DNA of 64,000 nucleotides. It comes from Pseudomonas canadensis (GTDB lineage: Bacteria; Pseudomonadota; Gammaproteobacteria; Pseudomonadales; Pseudomonadaceae). The position numbers were made by a program, and so were the translations under genes. Below are positions 32,638-41,958 of the stretch, piece after piece; position 1 is the first letter of the stretch; every line of letters begins with the position of its first letter. The notes under the pieces are model-generated. The model did not search any database and was not told the origin of the DNA. It was given only the letters and a program-made list of their open reading frames with translations. The stretch lies in NCBI RefSeq assembly GCF_000503215.1, contig NZ_AYTD01000011.1:1-64000 (forward strand), written 5' to 3'.

Positions 32638-35199
32638 TCAGAATTGATAGTCGACCTGTGCCAGCAAGGTGCGGCCAGGCATGGGTTGCAAGAAGGTATT
32701 GGTGGAACCGGCCAGGCCGCTGACGAAATTCAGTTCATTGGTCAGGTTCAGCACGCGCAAGGTGGTGCTCCACTGCGGCTGGCGGTAATACACGGCGAGA
32801 TCGAGGTTGTATTCGTCGGGGATCTTCACCGTCTTGCTCAGGTTCAGGTACCAACTGCTGGTCCACCAGCCGGAGAGTTCGGCACCGAAGCCAGAATCGA
32901 AGCGATAGTCCACGTAGCCGCTGGCGGTGTACTCAGGAATCTGTACCGCGTCGTAACGCCCGGAGGGCCGCTGGTTGAGGCTGTTGTTGTCGCCAAACAC
33001 AGTGCCGTTGTCGGGAATGAAGCCTGCTGAAGCAAAGCCCGCCTGTGAGGTGAACTCGTTGTAGGCGTTGAGCTTGGACAGGTTCAAGCCGCTGCGCAGG
33101 TGGTCATCCGGTTGGTAGCGCACGGTGGCTTCCACGCCCTTGATCATCAGCCGGGCGATGTTGTTATTGCTGTCGGGTGCCTGGTCGCGGGCCTGCTTGA
33201 ACGCGGCCAAGGTCATGAACAACTGGTTGGGCACGGCTTCGACCTTGACGCCGACTTCGTGCAGCACACTCAGGCTCTGGAATGCCAGCGGGTTGAGTTG
33301 GTTGGCACCGGTGCCGCTGCCCCAACCCAAACCGTTGGAAAAGAACCCGGTATTGACCGCCAGCGAGCGGTCGAAGGTGTAGTACAGCGTGGTGTTTTCG
33401 GTGGGCTTCACGTAAGGGCTGACTTGAAATGCAAATAGCCGGTAGTTGTCGCTGTCCTTGCGCCTGTTGCCGCCTGCGAGCACGAACGGGTTGTCGATTT
33501 CGGCCTGGATCCAGCTGCGGCTGGCGCCAATGTTCAGGCCGAAATACTCGCCGTACTTGAGGTTGTGCTGGCTGAACAGGGTCTTGGTGGTCCAGGTGCT
33601 TTCAGCGGTGTAGGGCGCTACGGATTCGGTGTACAGGCCATGCCCTGCCGCGTACATCGGCGGCAGGTTGAGCCAGCCGTAGTTGTTGGAGTATTGCGGC
33701 ACCCCGGGTTGGCCGATCCACGCAGCATTGCCGCCAGCAGGGTTACTGCCGTCCAGGCCGAGCAGGTCGCCGGGGTTCTTGCCGGAAGGATTCTGGGTCA
33801 AGTCGTAGGCGTTGATGGTTGAGCCAAAGCTGTTATTGGCGGCAATCGATTGGTTGAATTCGCGGCGGTAGATCAGGCCGGTGTTGCTGTCGTCGCGCAG
33901 GGTCCAGCCGCCCAATCGGGTTTCATTGCGTGAGCGAAACTCGAAACGGTTGTCGAAAATGTTGTCCTTGGACTGCACCTGGAACGCGCCCACCGCGTCG
34001 GTGATGTCCTTGGAGCGTTCATAGAACGTGCTGTTGGCCACGGTAATGCTCGGCGACAGGTCGGCCTCGATGCGCAGTTGCGTGGTAAAGCGCCGCGAGC
34101 TGCTTTCATCCTCCTTGCGCTGCCCGGTCTGCGACGACAGCGACTGTTCGCCATTGCCGGCCAGCGTCGGGTCATACACCCAACCGCGCAGGCTGCCGGG
34201 GTTGGTCTGGGTGTTCGGCGAGGCGGCCTGGAAGCTGCCGTCGACCACGCTGTATTGGCCTTGTGCATTGCGCTGGCGCTTGACCCAGCCCAAGGTCGGC
34301 GCGTCTGCAGCGCCGGACGCCAGCACCGGTGACCATAGGGTGTTGCCGTTCTGGATGATGGGCGTGGCACGGCCGGCGTAGTACTTGCCGTGGTCCACCA
34401 GGTTCTGCGTGGCGCGGTTCCAGCCGTGGGTGATGTTGTAGTCGTAATAGTTGTCGTAGCTGGCGTTCCAATCGACGCGAACGTTGTCGTTGCGCCAGGC
34501 GAGGGCGCCGTAGAACGCATCGAAATTATTGTCGACGTTGTCGTAGAAATCCTGCTGGCGCTGCTTGGTGATGCTGACGCGGTAGGCCAGGTTGTCGCTC
34601 AGCGGGCCGGTGTTGTCGAGGCTGAATTTATTCGAGCTGCGTGACGTGCCGTCCGGCACCCATGACCCCAATTCACCGCTGAGTTTGGTCTTGAACTCAT
34701 TGAAGTTCGGTTTTTTGCTCAGGTAATTGACGTAACCGCCGCTGCCGGACACTGAGCCGTAGGTCACCGAGGATGGGCCAGCCACGATATCGGCGCCTTC
34801 ATAGGCGTTGAAGTTGGCCGGATGGCGCACCGCATAACCGCGCTGGCCGTCCTGGAAAATCTCCGAACCCTGGGCGCGGAACTGCGGGGCGATCCCGGCG
34901 TTCTGGCCGCCGCCACGGGTGATGCCAGGTGCGTATTTGACCAGGTCATCAGCGCTGTGGATCGAGCCGTTGGCCAATTGCTCGGCATTGATCTGCACCA
35001 CCGAGCGTGGGGTGTCGAGCACTTTGGTTTCGGTGCCGCCGTACACCGAGGTCGGCGGCCGGGTGGGCAGGGCGTCGTCATCCGACTCGGCGCTACTGGC
35101 TTGCACCGTCACGGTCTGCAGTTGGGTATCAGCGGCAAAGGCCTGCAGCGGCAGGGTTGCGGCCAGCAACAGGGTTAAACGCAAGGCGATAGCGTGCAT
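32638..35199 (-). CDS. TonB-dependent outer-membrane receptor
   Basis: 853 residues: signal peptide (ending LQAFAADT, about residue 22), TonB-box-like LQTVTVQAS, plug domain (TPRSVVQINAEQL, GADIVAGPSSVTYGSVSGSGGYVNYLSKKP) and a barrel ending LLAQVDYQF with terminal Phe. The plug resembles the FhuA/ferrichrome-like subgroup, but no siderophore genes are nearby and the downstream gene is a monooxygenase. The start at 35199 is chosen for its signal peptide; the upstream frame runs into a REP element. No promoter of its own was found, so it may be read from the operon starting at 40437. Confidence 0.92.
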   Translation of the reverse strand: MHAIALRLTLLLAATLPLQAFAADTQLQTVTVQASSAESDDDALPTRPPTSVYGGTETKVLDTPRSVVQINAEQLANGSIHSADDLVKYAPGITRGGGQNAGIAPQFRAQGSEIFQDGQRGYAVRHPANFNAYEGADIVAGPSSVTYGSVSGSGGYVNYLSKKPNFNEFKTKLSGELGSWVPDGTSRSSNKFSLDNTGPLSDNLAYRVSITKQRQQDFYDNVDNNFDAFYGALAWRNDNVRVDWNASYDNYYDYNITHGWNRATQNLVDHGKYYAGRATPIIQNGNTLWSPVLASGAADAPTLGWVKRQRNAQGQYSVVDGSFQAASPNTQTNPGSLRGWVYDPTLAGNGEQSLSSQTGQRKEDESSSRRFTTQLRIEADLSPSITVANSTFYERSKDITDAVGAFQVQSKDNIFDNRFEFRSRNETRLGGWTLRDDSNTGLIYRREFNQSIAANNSFGSTINAYDLTQNPSGKNPGDLLGLDGSNPAGGNAAWIGQPGVPQYSNNYGWLNLPPMYAAGHGLYTESVAPYTAESTWTTKTLFSQHNLKYGEYFGLNIGASRSWIQAEIDNPFVLAGGNRRKDSDNYRLFAFQVSPYVKPTENTTLYYTFDRSLAVNTGFFSNGLGWGSGTGANQLNPLAFQSLSVLHEVGVKVEAVPNQLFMTLAAFKQARDQAPDSNNNIARLMIKGVEATVRYQPDDHLRSGLNLSKLNAYNEFTSQAGFASAGFIPDNGTVFGDNNSLNQRPSGRYDAVQIPEYTASGYVDYRFDSGFGAELSGWWTSSWYLNLSKTVKIPDEYNLDLAVYYRQPQWSTTLRVLNLTNELNFVSGLAGSTNTFLQPMPGRTLLAQVDYQF

Positions 35200-35242
35200 G
35201 GCAGAAATGCCCCATAAAAAAGAGTGAAGGGCGCACGACCCT

Positions 35243-35328
35243 CGTAGGAGCCGGCTTACCGGCGATGGCGTCCGTTTGATCGGCGCAGGGCTTGAGGGCC
35301 CCACCGCCGGCAAGCCGGGCTCCTACAG
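35243..35328. repeat. REP doublet (inverted pair)
   Basis: CGTAGGAGCCGGCTTACCGG and an inverted partner separate the family-5 binding-protein gene from the TonB receptor gene. No other signal was seen in this 150-base gap. Confidence 0.9.
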
Positions 35329-35349
35329 AGGGGGGGCGGTTTCATTGGG

Positions 35350-36906
35350 TCAGGCCGTGTCTTTGAGCCAGAGCTTCTCGAATCGCCAGGTGCTGAACAG
35401 CGACTCTTCGGCCTGGATGCCACCCACGCGGGTCGATACGCTGTCGAGCAGGTCGGCGTAGCCCCAGATCAACATGCCACCGCGTTCGTACTGGATCTGC
35501 TGCACCTGATGCACCAGGGCCTTGCGTTTTTCCAGGTCGGGCTGGGCCATGGCGGCAAGGAACAGTTCACTGAAGTGCGGGTCGTTGAAGTGGGTCTTGT
35601 TTGACACCGCAAACGGCGCGTCGGTGTGTATCGCGCTGGCCAGAAACGGTGCGCCAATGCTGCCGCCAGTGCTCAGGGTCCAGTCGTTTTTCAGCGGGCC
35701 CTGGAAGGTGGCAAGGTCGACTTGTTTGACCTTCAGGGTCACGCCGATGCGCTTGGCTTGTTCGGCAAGGACCAGCGCTGAACTCAAACCCTGTCCCGGT
35801 GTAGTGATCAATTCCACCTCGAGGTTTTCCTGGCCGGCGTCCTTGAGCAATTGCGCTGCGCGTTGCGGGTCGTAAGCGCGTGGGCCGAGGCTGTGGTTGA
35901 AGGTCGGATCGCTGGGTGCATACAAGTCGTTGGCTACGCGACCCTGGCCGTTCAGCGCGCGGCGTACCAACTCCTCCCGGTCCGCCAGCAAACGAAACGC
36001 CTCGCGTACCCGTGGGTCGTTGAACGGCGGCTTTTCCAGGTTCATGTCGAAGGACAGCCAATTGCCAGACACCGACTTGATCACCTGCAGGCGCGGGTCT
36101 TTTTGCAGGATCGGCAATTGCTCGGTGGGCAGCACATTGGCCATGTCGATCTGCCCGGCACGCAGGGCGGCGAGGCGGGAGACTTGGTCCTTGAAGTCGA
36201 TGATTTCAAGTTCATCCGCGTAGGGCTTGCCGTCTTTGTAGTAATTCTCAAAGCGGGTGAACAACGAACGCTGGCCGGGGGTAAAGCTTTTCAACTTGTA
36301 GGGGCCGGCACCCACCGGGTTGGTGACTGGATGGTAATCCACCGGGACGATGCCGCCGAAGTTGACCCAGGTTTCCGCCAGCGGCATGTAGCTGCGGCCT
36401 TCGCGAAAGCTCAGGCGCACGGTGCGATGGTCCAGCTTGACCAGATTGTCGCGATCCACCCAGTGCAACAGCGCAGCATAGGGCGAAGCCAGTTGCGGGT
36501 CGGTGAGGCGGCGGATCGAGAAGATCAGGTCGTCGGCATCGATGGTCTTGCCGTTGTGGAACTCCAGGCCCGGGCGCAGGCGCAGGGTCCAGGCGCTGGC
36601 ATCGGCATTTGGCTCGGCCAGTTCGGCCAGGGCCAGGCGCGGTTGCATGTGCTCGTCCCACTCCCACAACTTGCTGTACAGCGCAAACCCGCGAACGATG
36701 CCGCTGCCCACCGGTTTATGCGCGTCCAGGTTGCCGCTCTGGTTGCCGTCGAGAATGCCCAGGCGCAAGCGTCCGCCATAACGCGGCTGGTCGTTGCCGG
36801 TCACGCCGGCCGGTGTGTCGCTCGGGCCGCAGCCGGTCAGCAGCAGGCCACCGCCGACGGTGGCGCTGTAGCCGAGAAAGTCCCGGCGGCTCAGCAGAAA
36901 GGTCAT
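35350..36906 (-). CDS. ABC transporter family-5 substrate-binding lipoprotein (Tat type)
   Basis: 518 residues, a paralogue of the protein at 26232, with the same length. Twin-arginine motif SRRDFLG and lipobox LLLTGC indicate Tat export and lipid anchoring. DGNQSGNLDAHKPVG and PVGAGPYKLK are conserved between the two. No permease or ATPase gene accompanies it, so it may deliver its ligand to the importer encoded at 27781-31420. It lies 4 bases after an SsuD-like monooxygenase gene. Confidence 0.9.
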   Translation of the reverse strand: MTFLLSRRDFLGYSATVGGGLLLTGCGPSDTPAGVTGNDQPRYGGRLRLGILDGNQSGNLDAHKPVGSGIVRGFALYSKLWEWDEHMQPRLALAELAEPNADASAWTLRLRPGLEFHNGKTIDADDLIFSIRRLTDPQLASPYAALLHWVDRDNLVKLDHRTVRLSFREGRSYMPLAETWVNFGGIVPVDYHPVTNPVGAGPYKLKSFTPGQRSLFTRFENYYKDGKPYADELEIIDFKDQVSRLAALRAGQIDMANVLPTEQLPILQKDPRLQVIKSVSGNWLSFDMNLEKPPFNDPRVREAFRLLADREELVRRALNGQGRVANDLYAPSDPTFNHSLGPRAYDPQRAAQLLKDAGQENLEVELITTPGQGLSSALVLAEQAKRIGVTLKVKQVDLATFQGPLKNDWTLSTGGSIGAPFLASAIHTDAPFAVSNKTHFNDPHFSELFLAAMAQPDLEKRKALVHQVQQIQYERGGMLIWGYADLLDSVSTRVGGIQAEESLFSTWRFEKLWLKDTA

Positions 36907-36910
36907 GGTC

Positions 36911-38116
36911 TCAGGCTCCGCCGTTGGCCGAATGCAGCTCGCGCAGCGGCTCCTGGGGTCGGCTCAGCTCGACGCGCTCGCTGCGAAAATGCGGCAGGAT
37001 GTGCTCGCCGAGGCGATAGGCTTCTTCCAGGTGCGGGTAGCCCGCGAGGAAGAACAGGTCGATGCCGATGCTGTTGTACTCGCGAATCCGCGCCACCACG
37101 TTCTCGTAGCTGCCCACCAGTGCGCAGCCCGGTGGAATGCCGATATAGCCGAAGCCGGTCCACACATTCGGGTGAATGAAGAAGTCGTCGAAACCCTGGG
37201 CTTCGTTCTTCTCGGCAAAACCCTGTTCGTAGCTCAGTTTGCGCGCTGTGCGCAGCCCGGCATGCGCCGCCACGGCCTTGACCGCGCCACGGGCGATGCC
37301 TTCGTCGAAGAAACGCTTGGCCTCGGTGCGCGCCAGCGCTTCGGTCTCGCGAGTGATCACGTCGATTGACAGGCCGAAACGGATGTCGGTACGCCCCCAT
37401 TTCAGTGCGCGCTGGCGCAGGTCGGCGATCAGCGCGGCGATTTCATCCGGATGCTCGGCGCGCATCAGGTAGAAGTCGGCGTGCTTGGCGGCGAATTCCC
37501 GTGCGGCAATCGACGAACCGGCGGTGCAGATCAGCGGCAGCTCGGCCTTCTTCAGCGGCCCACGCAGGCCGCCGCCGTCGGCTTTGTAGAATTTTCCATC
37601 GTAGTGGAAGGTCTCGTTGTGCCAATAGCCCTTGACCACGTCCATGAACTCGGTGGCGCGTTCGTAGCGTTCATCGTGCTCGCTGTAGTCACCGACCTGG
37701 CGCTGGATCGCGTCCGAGCCACCGTTGATGATGTTCCACACCAAACGATTGCCGGTGGCGCGCTGGTACGTCGCCGCTTGTTGCACAGCGACCCAAGGGG
37801 TGTAGTGGTAGGGCTGGAACGCAGTGACGAACTGCAGGGTGCGCGTCTCGCGGGCCAGCAATGAGCAGACGGTCCAGGGTTCTTCGCCGGTCGGCGCATT
37901 GACCATCAACGCACCGCCAAACCCATTGATCTCGGCGGCCTTGGCAATCTGGCCCAGGTAGTCGATGTAGGTAAAGTGGTCGCCCACGCTGAACCCGGAG
38001 ACTGCACCGGTACTGTTGGCGCCGCCACGGTGCCAGTCGCCCCGGTTACGCGGATCGCCGGGCAGGAACTGGGTTTCGCCGTGCAACGGCAGGCGGGTGA
38101 AGAATTCGATGCTCAT
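36911..38116 (-). CDS. SsuD-like LLM-class flavin-dependent monooxygenase
   Basis: 401 residues of the alkanesulfonate monooxygenase group (HFTYIDYLGQIAKAAEINGF, VWNIINGGS, NVWTGFGYI, LFFLAGYPHLEEAYRLGEHILP). The SsuD Arg226-x-His228 site reads S-I-D (GLSIDVITRET), so both residues are changed. It is closest in layout to the protein at 15739, with the same FTYIDY start region. The operon order is SsuA-like, lipase-like, this gene, binding lipoprotein. Confidence 0.87.
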   Translation of the reverse strand: MSIEFFTRLPLHGETQFLPGDPRNRGDWHRGGANSTGAVSGFSVGDHFTYIDYLGQIAKAAEINGFGGALMVNAPTGEEPWTVCSLLARETRTLQFVTAFQPYHYTPWVAVQQAATYQRATGNRLVWNIINGGSDAIQRQVGDYSEHDERYERATEFMDVVKGYWHNETFHYDGKFYKADGGGLRGPLKKAELPLICTAGSSIAAREFAAKHADFYLMRAEHPDEIAALIADLRQRALKWGRTDIRFGLSIDVITRETEALARTEAKRFFDEGIARGAVKAVAAHAGLRTARKLSYEQGFAEKNEAQGFDDFFIHPNVWTGFGYIGIPPGCALVGSYENVVARIREYNSIGIDLFFLAGYPHLEEAYRLGEHILPHFRSERVELSRPQEPLRELHSANGGA

Positions 38117-38128
38117 GAAGCCTCCTGC

Positions 38129-39355
38129 CTACTGGGCGGTCGGGGCGCAGATCGGGGTGATCGTCTGGTCGTTGATGACTTTGTGGGCGAACGGGATCGA
38201 GTCCTTGAGCGACGCATTGACCGTCGCGCTGTGGCCCAGGCCTTTGTACAGATGGCCTTCCACCACGGAGCCGGCGTTGCAGGCGTCCTGCATCAGCTTC
38301 ACCTGGGTCGCGGCGGCGGGGGTGGTGTCTTCGGCGCCGGTGCCGATGAAGATCGGCTTGGAGGTCTTCAAGGTCGGGTACGAAACCTGCGCCAGCCACG
38401 GCGCGAGCTGCTTGCCCTTGTAGTCTTTCTTGGTGTTGGCGATGCTCAGGCCGAGACCTTCTACGTCGCCTTCCAGGGCGAACAGGCAACTGGTGCGGGC
38501 CTGTTCGAAGATCGGCAGCGCCTTGTCGGTGTAGAAGTCCGCCGGGTTGATGCTCGGGTCGTATTGCTGGGCGGCAAGCAAGGTGTAGAAGCCGTAGGCC
38601 AACGTCGGGTCGACTTTGTTGCGCACTGCCTCACTGGGGTTTTTCGCGTAGTCGAGGGTGTAGATCACGCCGGTGCCGATGCTGCCCTTGACGCCCAGGT
38701 CCGGCGCATAGGTTGCCGCGTAGGCCGCCGCGGCAAAGGCGCCCGCGCCCCCCTGGGACTGACCGACGATCAACACTTTATCGGCCAGCCCTGGTACCCC
38801 GGCCACCACAGCCTTGGCGGCGTCGAGGATGCCGTAGGCGGCCATACGGCTGTTGAGTAATGGGTGGCCACCGGGCACGCCAAGGCCCTGGTAGTCGGTG
38901 GCGACCACGGCAAAGCCTTCTTCCAGCCAGCGGTTGAGGTAAGCCACGTCACGGTAGGAACGGCCCTGCCAGGACGGCGCGCACACATCCGCCACGCCGA
39001 CGGTGCCATGGCCCCAGCTTGCCACCGGCCATCCGCCGGCAGGTGGCTTGCCTTTAGGCAGGAACAAGGCGCCGGAGACCACGATGGGCGTCTTGTTGTC
39101 GATGCCGTCGGTGGAGGTGTACAGGATGCGCCGGGCACTGGCGGCATTCGCCAGGCTGATGGTGCTATCCAGCGGCTCGCTGCGCAGCAATTTGCCGGGA
39201 ACGGCGGGAATGGCTTGTTCCCAGGTGTAGAACGCCGAGACGCGACCATCGCCTTGCAGCGGGTCGGGCTTGGGTGCATACACGTCAGCCGCGAACGCAC
39301 TCATGGACAAGGCCAATACGCTGAGGCCGAAAGCGAAGGAATGGGGCAGTTTCAT
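38129..39355 (-). CDS. Secreted alpha/beta hydrolase, secretory-lipase (LIP) type
   Basis: 408 residues with a signal peptide (ending SAFAADV, about residue 23) and a lipase-type nucleophile elbow GQSQGG with Ser200; a WGHGTVG oxyanion segment and a late GLGHSAT His are also visible. Length and motifs fit the LIP/secretory lipase family, which acts on esters outside the cytoplasm. The ATG at 39355 is used rather than a TTG one codon earlier. Within an organosulfur operon it could release a sulfur compound from an ester; the substrate is not evident. Confidence 0.85.
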   Translation of the reverse strand: MKLPHSFAFGLSVLALSMSAFAADVYAPKPDPLQGDGRVSAFYTWEQAIPAVPGKLLRSEPLDSTISLANAASARRILYTSTDGIDNKTPIVVSGALFLPKGKPPAGGWPVASWGHGTVGVADVCAPSWQGRSYRDVAYLNRWLEEGFAVVATDYQGLGVPGGHPLLNSRMAAYGILDAAKAVVAGVPGLADKVLIVGQSQGGAGAFAAAAYAATYAPDLGVKGSIGTGVIYTLDYAKNPSEAVRNKVDPTLAYGFYTLLAAQQYDPSINPADFYTDKALPIFEQARTSCLFALEGDVEGLGLSIANTKKDYKGKQLAPWLAQVSYPTLKTSKPIFIGTGAEDTTPAAATQVKLMQDACNAGSVVEGHLYKGLGHSATVNASLKDSIPFAHKVINDQTITPICAPTAQ

Positions 39356-39369
39356 CAATCATTTCCCTA

Positions 39370-40437
39370 TCAAGGATTCGTGCTGACCTGGCCACGCAGG
39401 GCCGGCCAGTAGTCGGTGAGTTTCAGGTCGATCAGGGCCTGGTGGGTAAAGCCGGTAGCCAGTGACGGGCCGATGTCATAGGTGTCGCGAATCAGGTGGT
39501 TGGCCAGCGCATAGGCCGTCAGAGCCTGGTAATGGGCCTTGAGCTGCGCATCACTTTTTGGCGCCCAGCGTTCTTTCCAGGCCACCGGGTCGTTCTGGTC
39601 GTCGCGACGCAGCACGCTTTCGGCGGTGCCGGCGCGGGAGGACAGTTGGTAATAGGCGTCCTGGTTCTGCGGCTGAGAAATCCACCACGCGGCCTTGACC
39701 CAAGCGGTGGCCAGCAGTTGGGTGATCTGCGGATACTGTTTTACAAAGGTGTCGGTGCCCCACAGGTCAGAGACCAATCGCCAGTCGTTGCTGCCTTGCT
39801 TGGTCGACCAAATGATCTTGCCCACACCTTTGTCTTCCAGTGCATAGGCCTCGCTGAGCAGCACTGCTGCATCGACCTTGCCGGCCGATACCGCCGCCGC
39901 GCCCACCTGTGGGTTGAGGTTGGCAATCTTGAAGTCATCGAGTTTCAGGCCCTTGCTGGCCAGGAAGTTGCTGAACGCAAACTCCCACGGCCGGCCACGG
40001 TGCAGGGCCAGGCGTTTGCCCTTGAGGTCTTCGATGGTCTGGGCGCTGGAGCCTTCGGGCACCACCAGATAGATGTTGTTGCCGCTGCCGCCGGGCACGA
40101 TCAGCTTGCCCGGCACACCACCGGCTCCCGCGATCACCGATGGCAGGTCGCCGCGAACCGCGAAGTCCAGGCTGTTGTTGCTGAAGCCTTCGTTGATCTG
40201 CGGGCCGGCACCGGCGTGGGGCAGGGCGATCCACTCGAGTTTCACCCCGCGTTCGCGCAATTGCGCTTCCAGCCAGCCGTCCTCGATCACGCGCCCGGCG
40301 ATGCCGCCGAATACCGGCTTGCCGCCTTGGGTGTAAGCGACGATGGCGATTTTCACTGAGGCCGGTGCGGCCTGAATGGCGGTACTCGCAAAAAGGGCGA
40401 ACAGGGCGGCAATGCAGCTGCGCCATACATTTTTCAT
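39370..40437 (-). CDS. Aliphatic-sulfonate-type substrate-binding protein (SsuA-like)
   Basis: 355 residues with signal peptide (ending TAIQAAPA, about residue 23) and a type-II periplasmic binding fold (GGSGNNIYLVVPEGSSAQTIEDLKGKRLALHRGRPWEF), typical of SsuA/NrtA-type proteins. AGGGAGAA precedes the start at 40437. It has no permease gene beside it; the binding-protein-less SsuBC-like operon at 5909-8224 is the natural partner. It is the first gene of a minus-strand operon behind a sigma-54 promoter at 40578-40593. Confidence 0.9.
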   Translation of the reverse strand: MKNVWRSCIAALFALFASTAIQAAPASVKIAIVAYTQGGKPVFGGIAGRVIEDGWLEAQLRERGVKLEWIALPHAGAGPQINEGFSNNSLDFAVRGDLPSVIAGAGGVPGKLIVPGGSGNNIYLVVPEGSSAQTIEDLKGKRLALHRGRPWEFAFSNFLASKGLKLDDFKIANLNPQVGAAAVSAGKVDAAVLLSEAYALEDKGVGKIIWSTKQGSNDWRLVSDLWGTDTFVKQYPQITQLLATAWVKAAWWISQPQNQDAYYQLSSRAGTAESVLRRDDQNDPVAWKERWAPKSDAQLKAHYQALTAYALANHLIRDTYDIGPSLATGFTHQALIDLKLTDYWPALRGQVSTNP

Positions 40438-40469
40438 GGGGCTTCTCCCTACTTGAATTGGCAATCCCC

Positions 40470-40553
40470 TGTAGGAGCCGGCTTGCCGGCGATAGCGTCC
40501 ATTTGAGCGCTGCAAGGCTCAGGGGCCTCATCGCCGGCAAGCCAGCTTCTACA
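40470..40553. repeat. REP doublet (inverted pair)
   Basis: TGTAGGAGCCGGCTTGCCGG and a slightly degenerate inverted partner sit in the leader between the sigma-54 promoter (40578) and the SsuA-like start (40437). Confidence 0.88.
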
Positions 40554-40577
40554 CGGGGATCGTGTTGGCAGGGAGAG

Positions 40578-40593
40578 AGCAGATTGCATGCCA
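40578..40593 (-). promoter_or_regulatory. Sigma-54 promoter of the SsuA-like operon
   Basis: Minus-strand TGGCATGCAATCTGCT matches -24/-12 with exact spacing. The leader to 40437 is ~140 bases and contains a REP doublet. Confidence 0.72.
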
Positions 40594-40703
40594 GTCGCTG
40601 TAACAATCGCTCTAGACCGCGTACTACAAGGGTTTCAGCGGTGGTGACAGGGAGGTGATCCTGTCTCGGCTGCTGATGTGCAAACACGCAAGTGCTGGCC
40701 GAT

Positions 40704-40719
40704 TGCTGCTCCAGCAGCA
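40704..40719. promoter_or_regulatory. Candidate sigma-54 activator site
   Basis: TGCTGCTCCAGCAGCA is a perfect TGCTG-N6-CAGCA palindrome, ~130 bases upstream of the -12 at 40579 and 120 bases upstream of the activator gene, so it could also serve autoregulation. Confidence 0.6.
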
Positions 40720-40734
40720 GTCAAGGGCAGGGGT

Positions 40735-40800
40735 GTTGGTATATTCTAAATTGGTATATATAAATATTAATTAATAATTAAATGGTATAGAAAACTTCAT
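40735..40800. promoter_or_regulatory. AT-rich upstream region of the SfnR-like gene
   Basis: A nearly pure A/T stretch with three copies of a TGGTATA-type unit (40736, 40751, 40783). Such islands in GC-rich Pseudomonas DNA are promoters, IHF sites or MvaT/MvaU (H-NS-like) targets; which one cannot be decided here. Confidence 0.45.
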
Positions 40801-40839
40801 GCACTATTGAGCACGCGCTTTTACTGCCAGGAATGCACC

Positions 40840-41916
40840 ATGTCGCTGATCACCCATCCCAATGCCCGCGAATTGACCAAGTCGGTGCGTGCCACCGTGC
40901 TGGTCTTCAAGGACCCGCGCTCCCAGGAATTGCTGGCGCGTATCGAGCGCCTGGCCCCCAGTGAAGCCAACACCTTGATCATTGGCGAGACCGGCACCGG
41001 CAAGGAATTGGTCGCACGGCATATCCACAATCTGAGCCGTCGCGGGCGTGAGCCCTTTGTGGCGGTGAATTGCGGTGCGTTTGCCGAAACCCTGGTGGAA
41101 AGCGAACTGTTCGGCCATGAAAAAGGCGCGTTCACCGGTGCTACCACCCACAAGGCCGGCTGGTTTGAAGCGGCCAATGGCGGCACGCTGTTCCTCGATG
41201 AGATCGGCGATTTGCCGCTGAACATGCAGGTGAAATTGCTGCGGGTTTTGCAGGAGCGTGAAGTGGTGCGTCTGGGTTCGCGCACGCCGATCCCGATCAA
41301 TGTGCGGCTGGTGGCGGCCACCAACGTCAACTTGGCTGACGCGGTAGTGGCCGGGCATTTTCGCGAGGACTTGTTTTACCGTCTGCACGTCGCAACCATC
41401 CGCCTGCCCCCGCTGCGCGAACGGCCGGGCGATATCCTGCCGCTGGCCGAATTCTTCCTTGAAGAACACTGTCAGCGCCTGGGATACAACCGCGCAAGCC
41501 TGAGCATCGAGGCCGAGCGCAAGATGCTCGAACACAGCTGGCCGGGCAATATTCGCGAGCTGGAAAACGCCATTCACCACGCCTTGCTGGTGTGCCGCAA
41601 CCAGCGCGTGCAACCGGCGGATCTGCATTTGGTGGACATGCGCTCTTCGGGCATTCGCCAGGACCAAGCCAGCCACGCGCCGCCCGCCCTGAGCGGTCCG
41701 GTCGACCTGGAAAGTGCGCTGAACGCATTGTTCGAACAGAACATTCCAGACCTCTACGAACACATCGAGGAAACGATTTTCCGCGCGGCTTATCGCTACT
41801 GCCACGGCAATCAATTGCAGACCGGCCGCCTGCTGAATATCAGCCGCAATATCGTGCGGGCCCGCCTGGAAAAGATCGGTGAACTGGGCAAACCGGTGTT
41901 ACTCGACGGCCAGTAA
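40840..41916 (+). CDS. Sigma-54-dependent activator without receiver domain (SfnR-like)
   Basis: 358 residues. The AAA+ domain begins almost at once (residues ~15-245): Walker [15 protein letters not shown] loop for sigma-54 contact, Walker [12 protein letters not shown], Arg fingers in the usual place. A C-terminal Fis-type HTH ([21 protein letters not shown]) binds DNA. No N-terminal sensory domain exists, as in SfnR, which activates sulfone/sulfonate genes in P. putida when sulfate is short. The start at 40840 has CCAGGA upstream. It is the only sigma-54 activator in the window and the obvious candidate for driving the seven sigma-54 promoters. Confidence 0.92.
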   Translation: MSLITHPNARELTKSVRATVLVFKDPRSQELLARIERLAPSEANTLIIGETGTGKELVARHIHNLSRRGREPFVAVNCGAFAETLVESELFGHEKGAFTGATTHKAGWFEAANGGTLFLDEIGDLPLNMQVKLLRVLQEREVVRLGSRTPIPINVRLVAATNVNLADAVVAGHFREDLFYRLHVATIRLPPLRERPGDILPLAEFFLEEHCQRLGYNRASLSIEAERKMLEHSWPGNIRELENAIHHALLVCRNQRVQPADLHLVDMRSSGIRQDQASHAPPALSGPVDLESALNALFEQNIPDLYEHIEETIFRAAYRYCHGNQLQTGRLLNISRNIVRARLEKIGELGKPVLLDGQ

Positions 41917-41958
41917 TGCTAGGTTTTCGGACTTCGCTGACCGCTCGAGGGTTCGACG

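Noticed and set aside
32638..35199. Reading the 32638 TonB receptor as the FecIR-controlled siderophore receptor
   Set aside because: It lacks an N-terminal signalling domain, is 18 kb from fecIR and is followed by a flavin monooxygenase gene.
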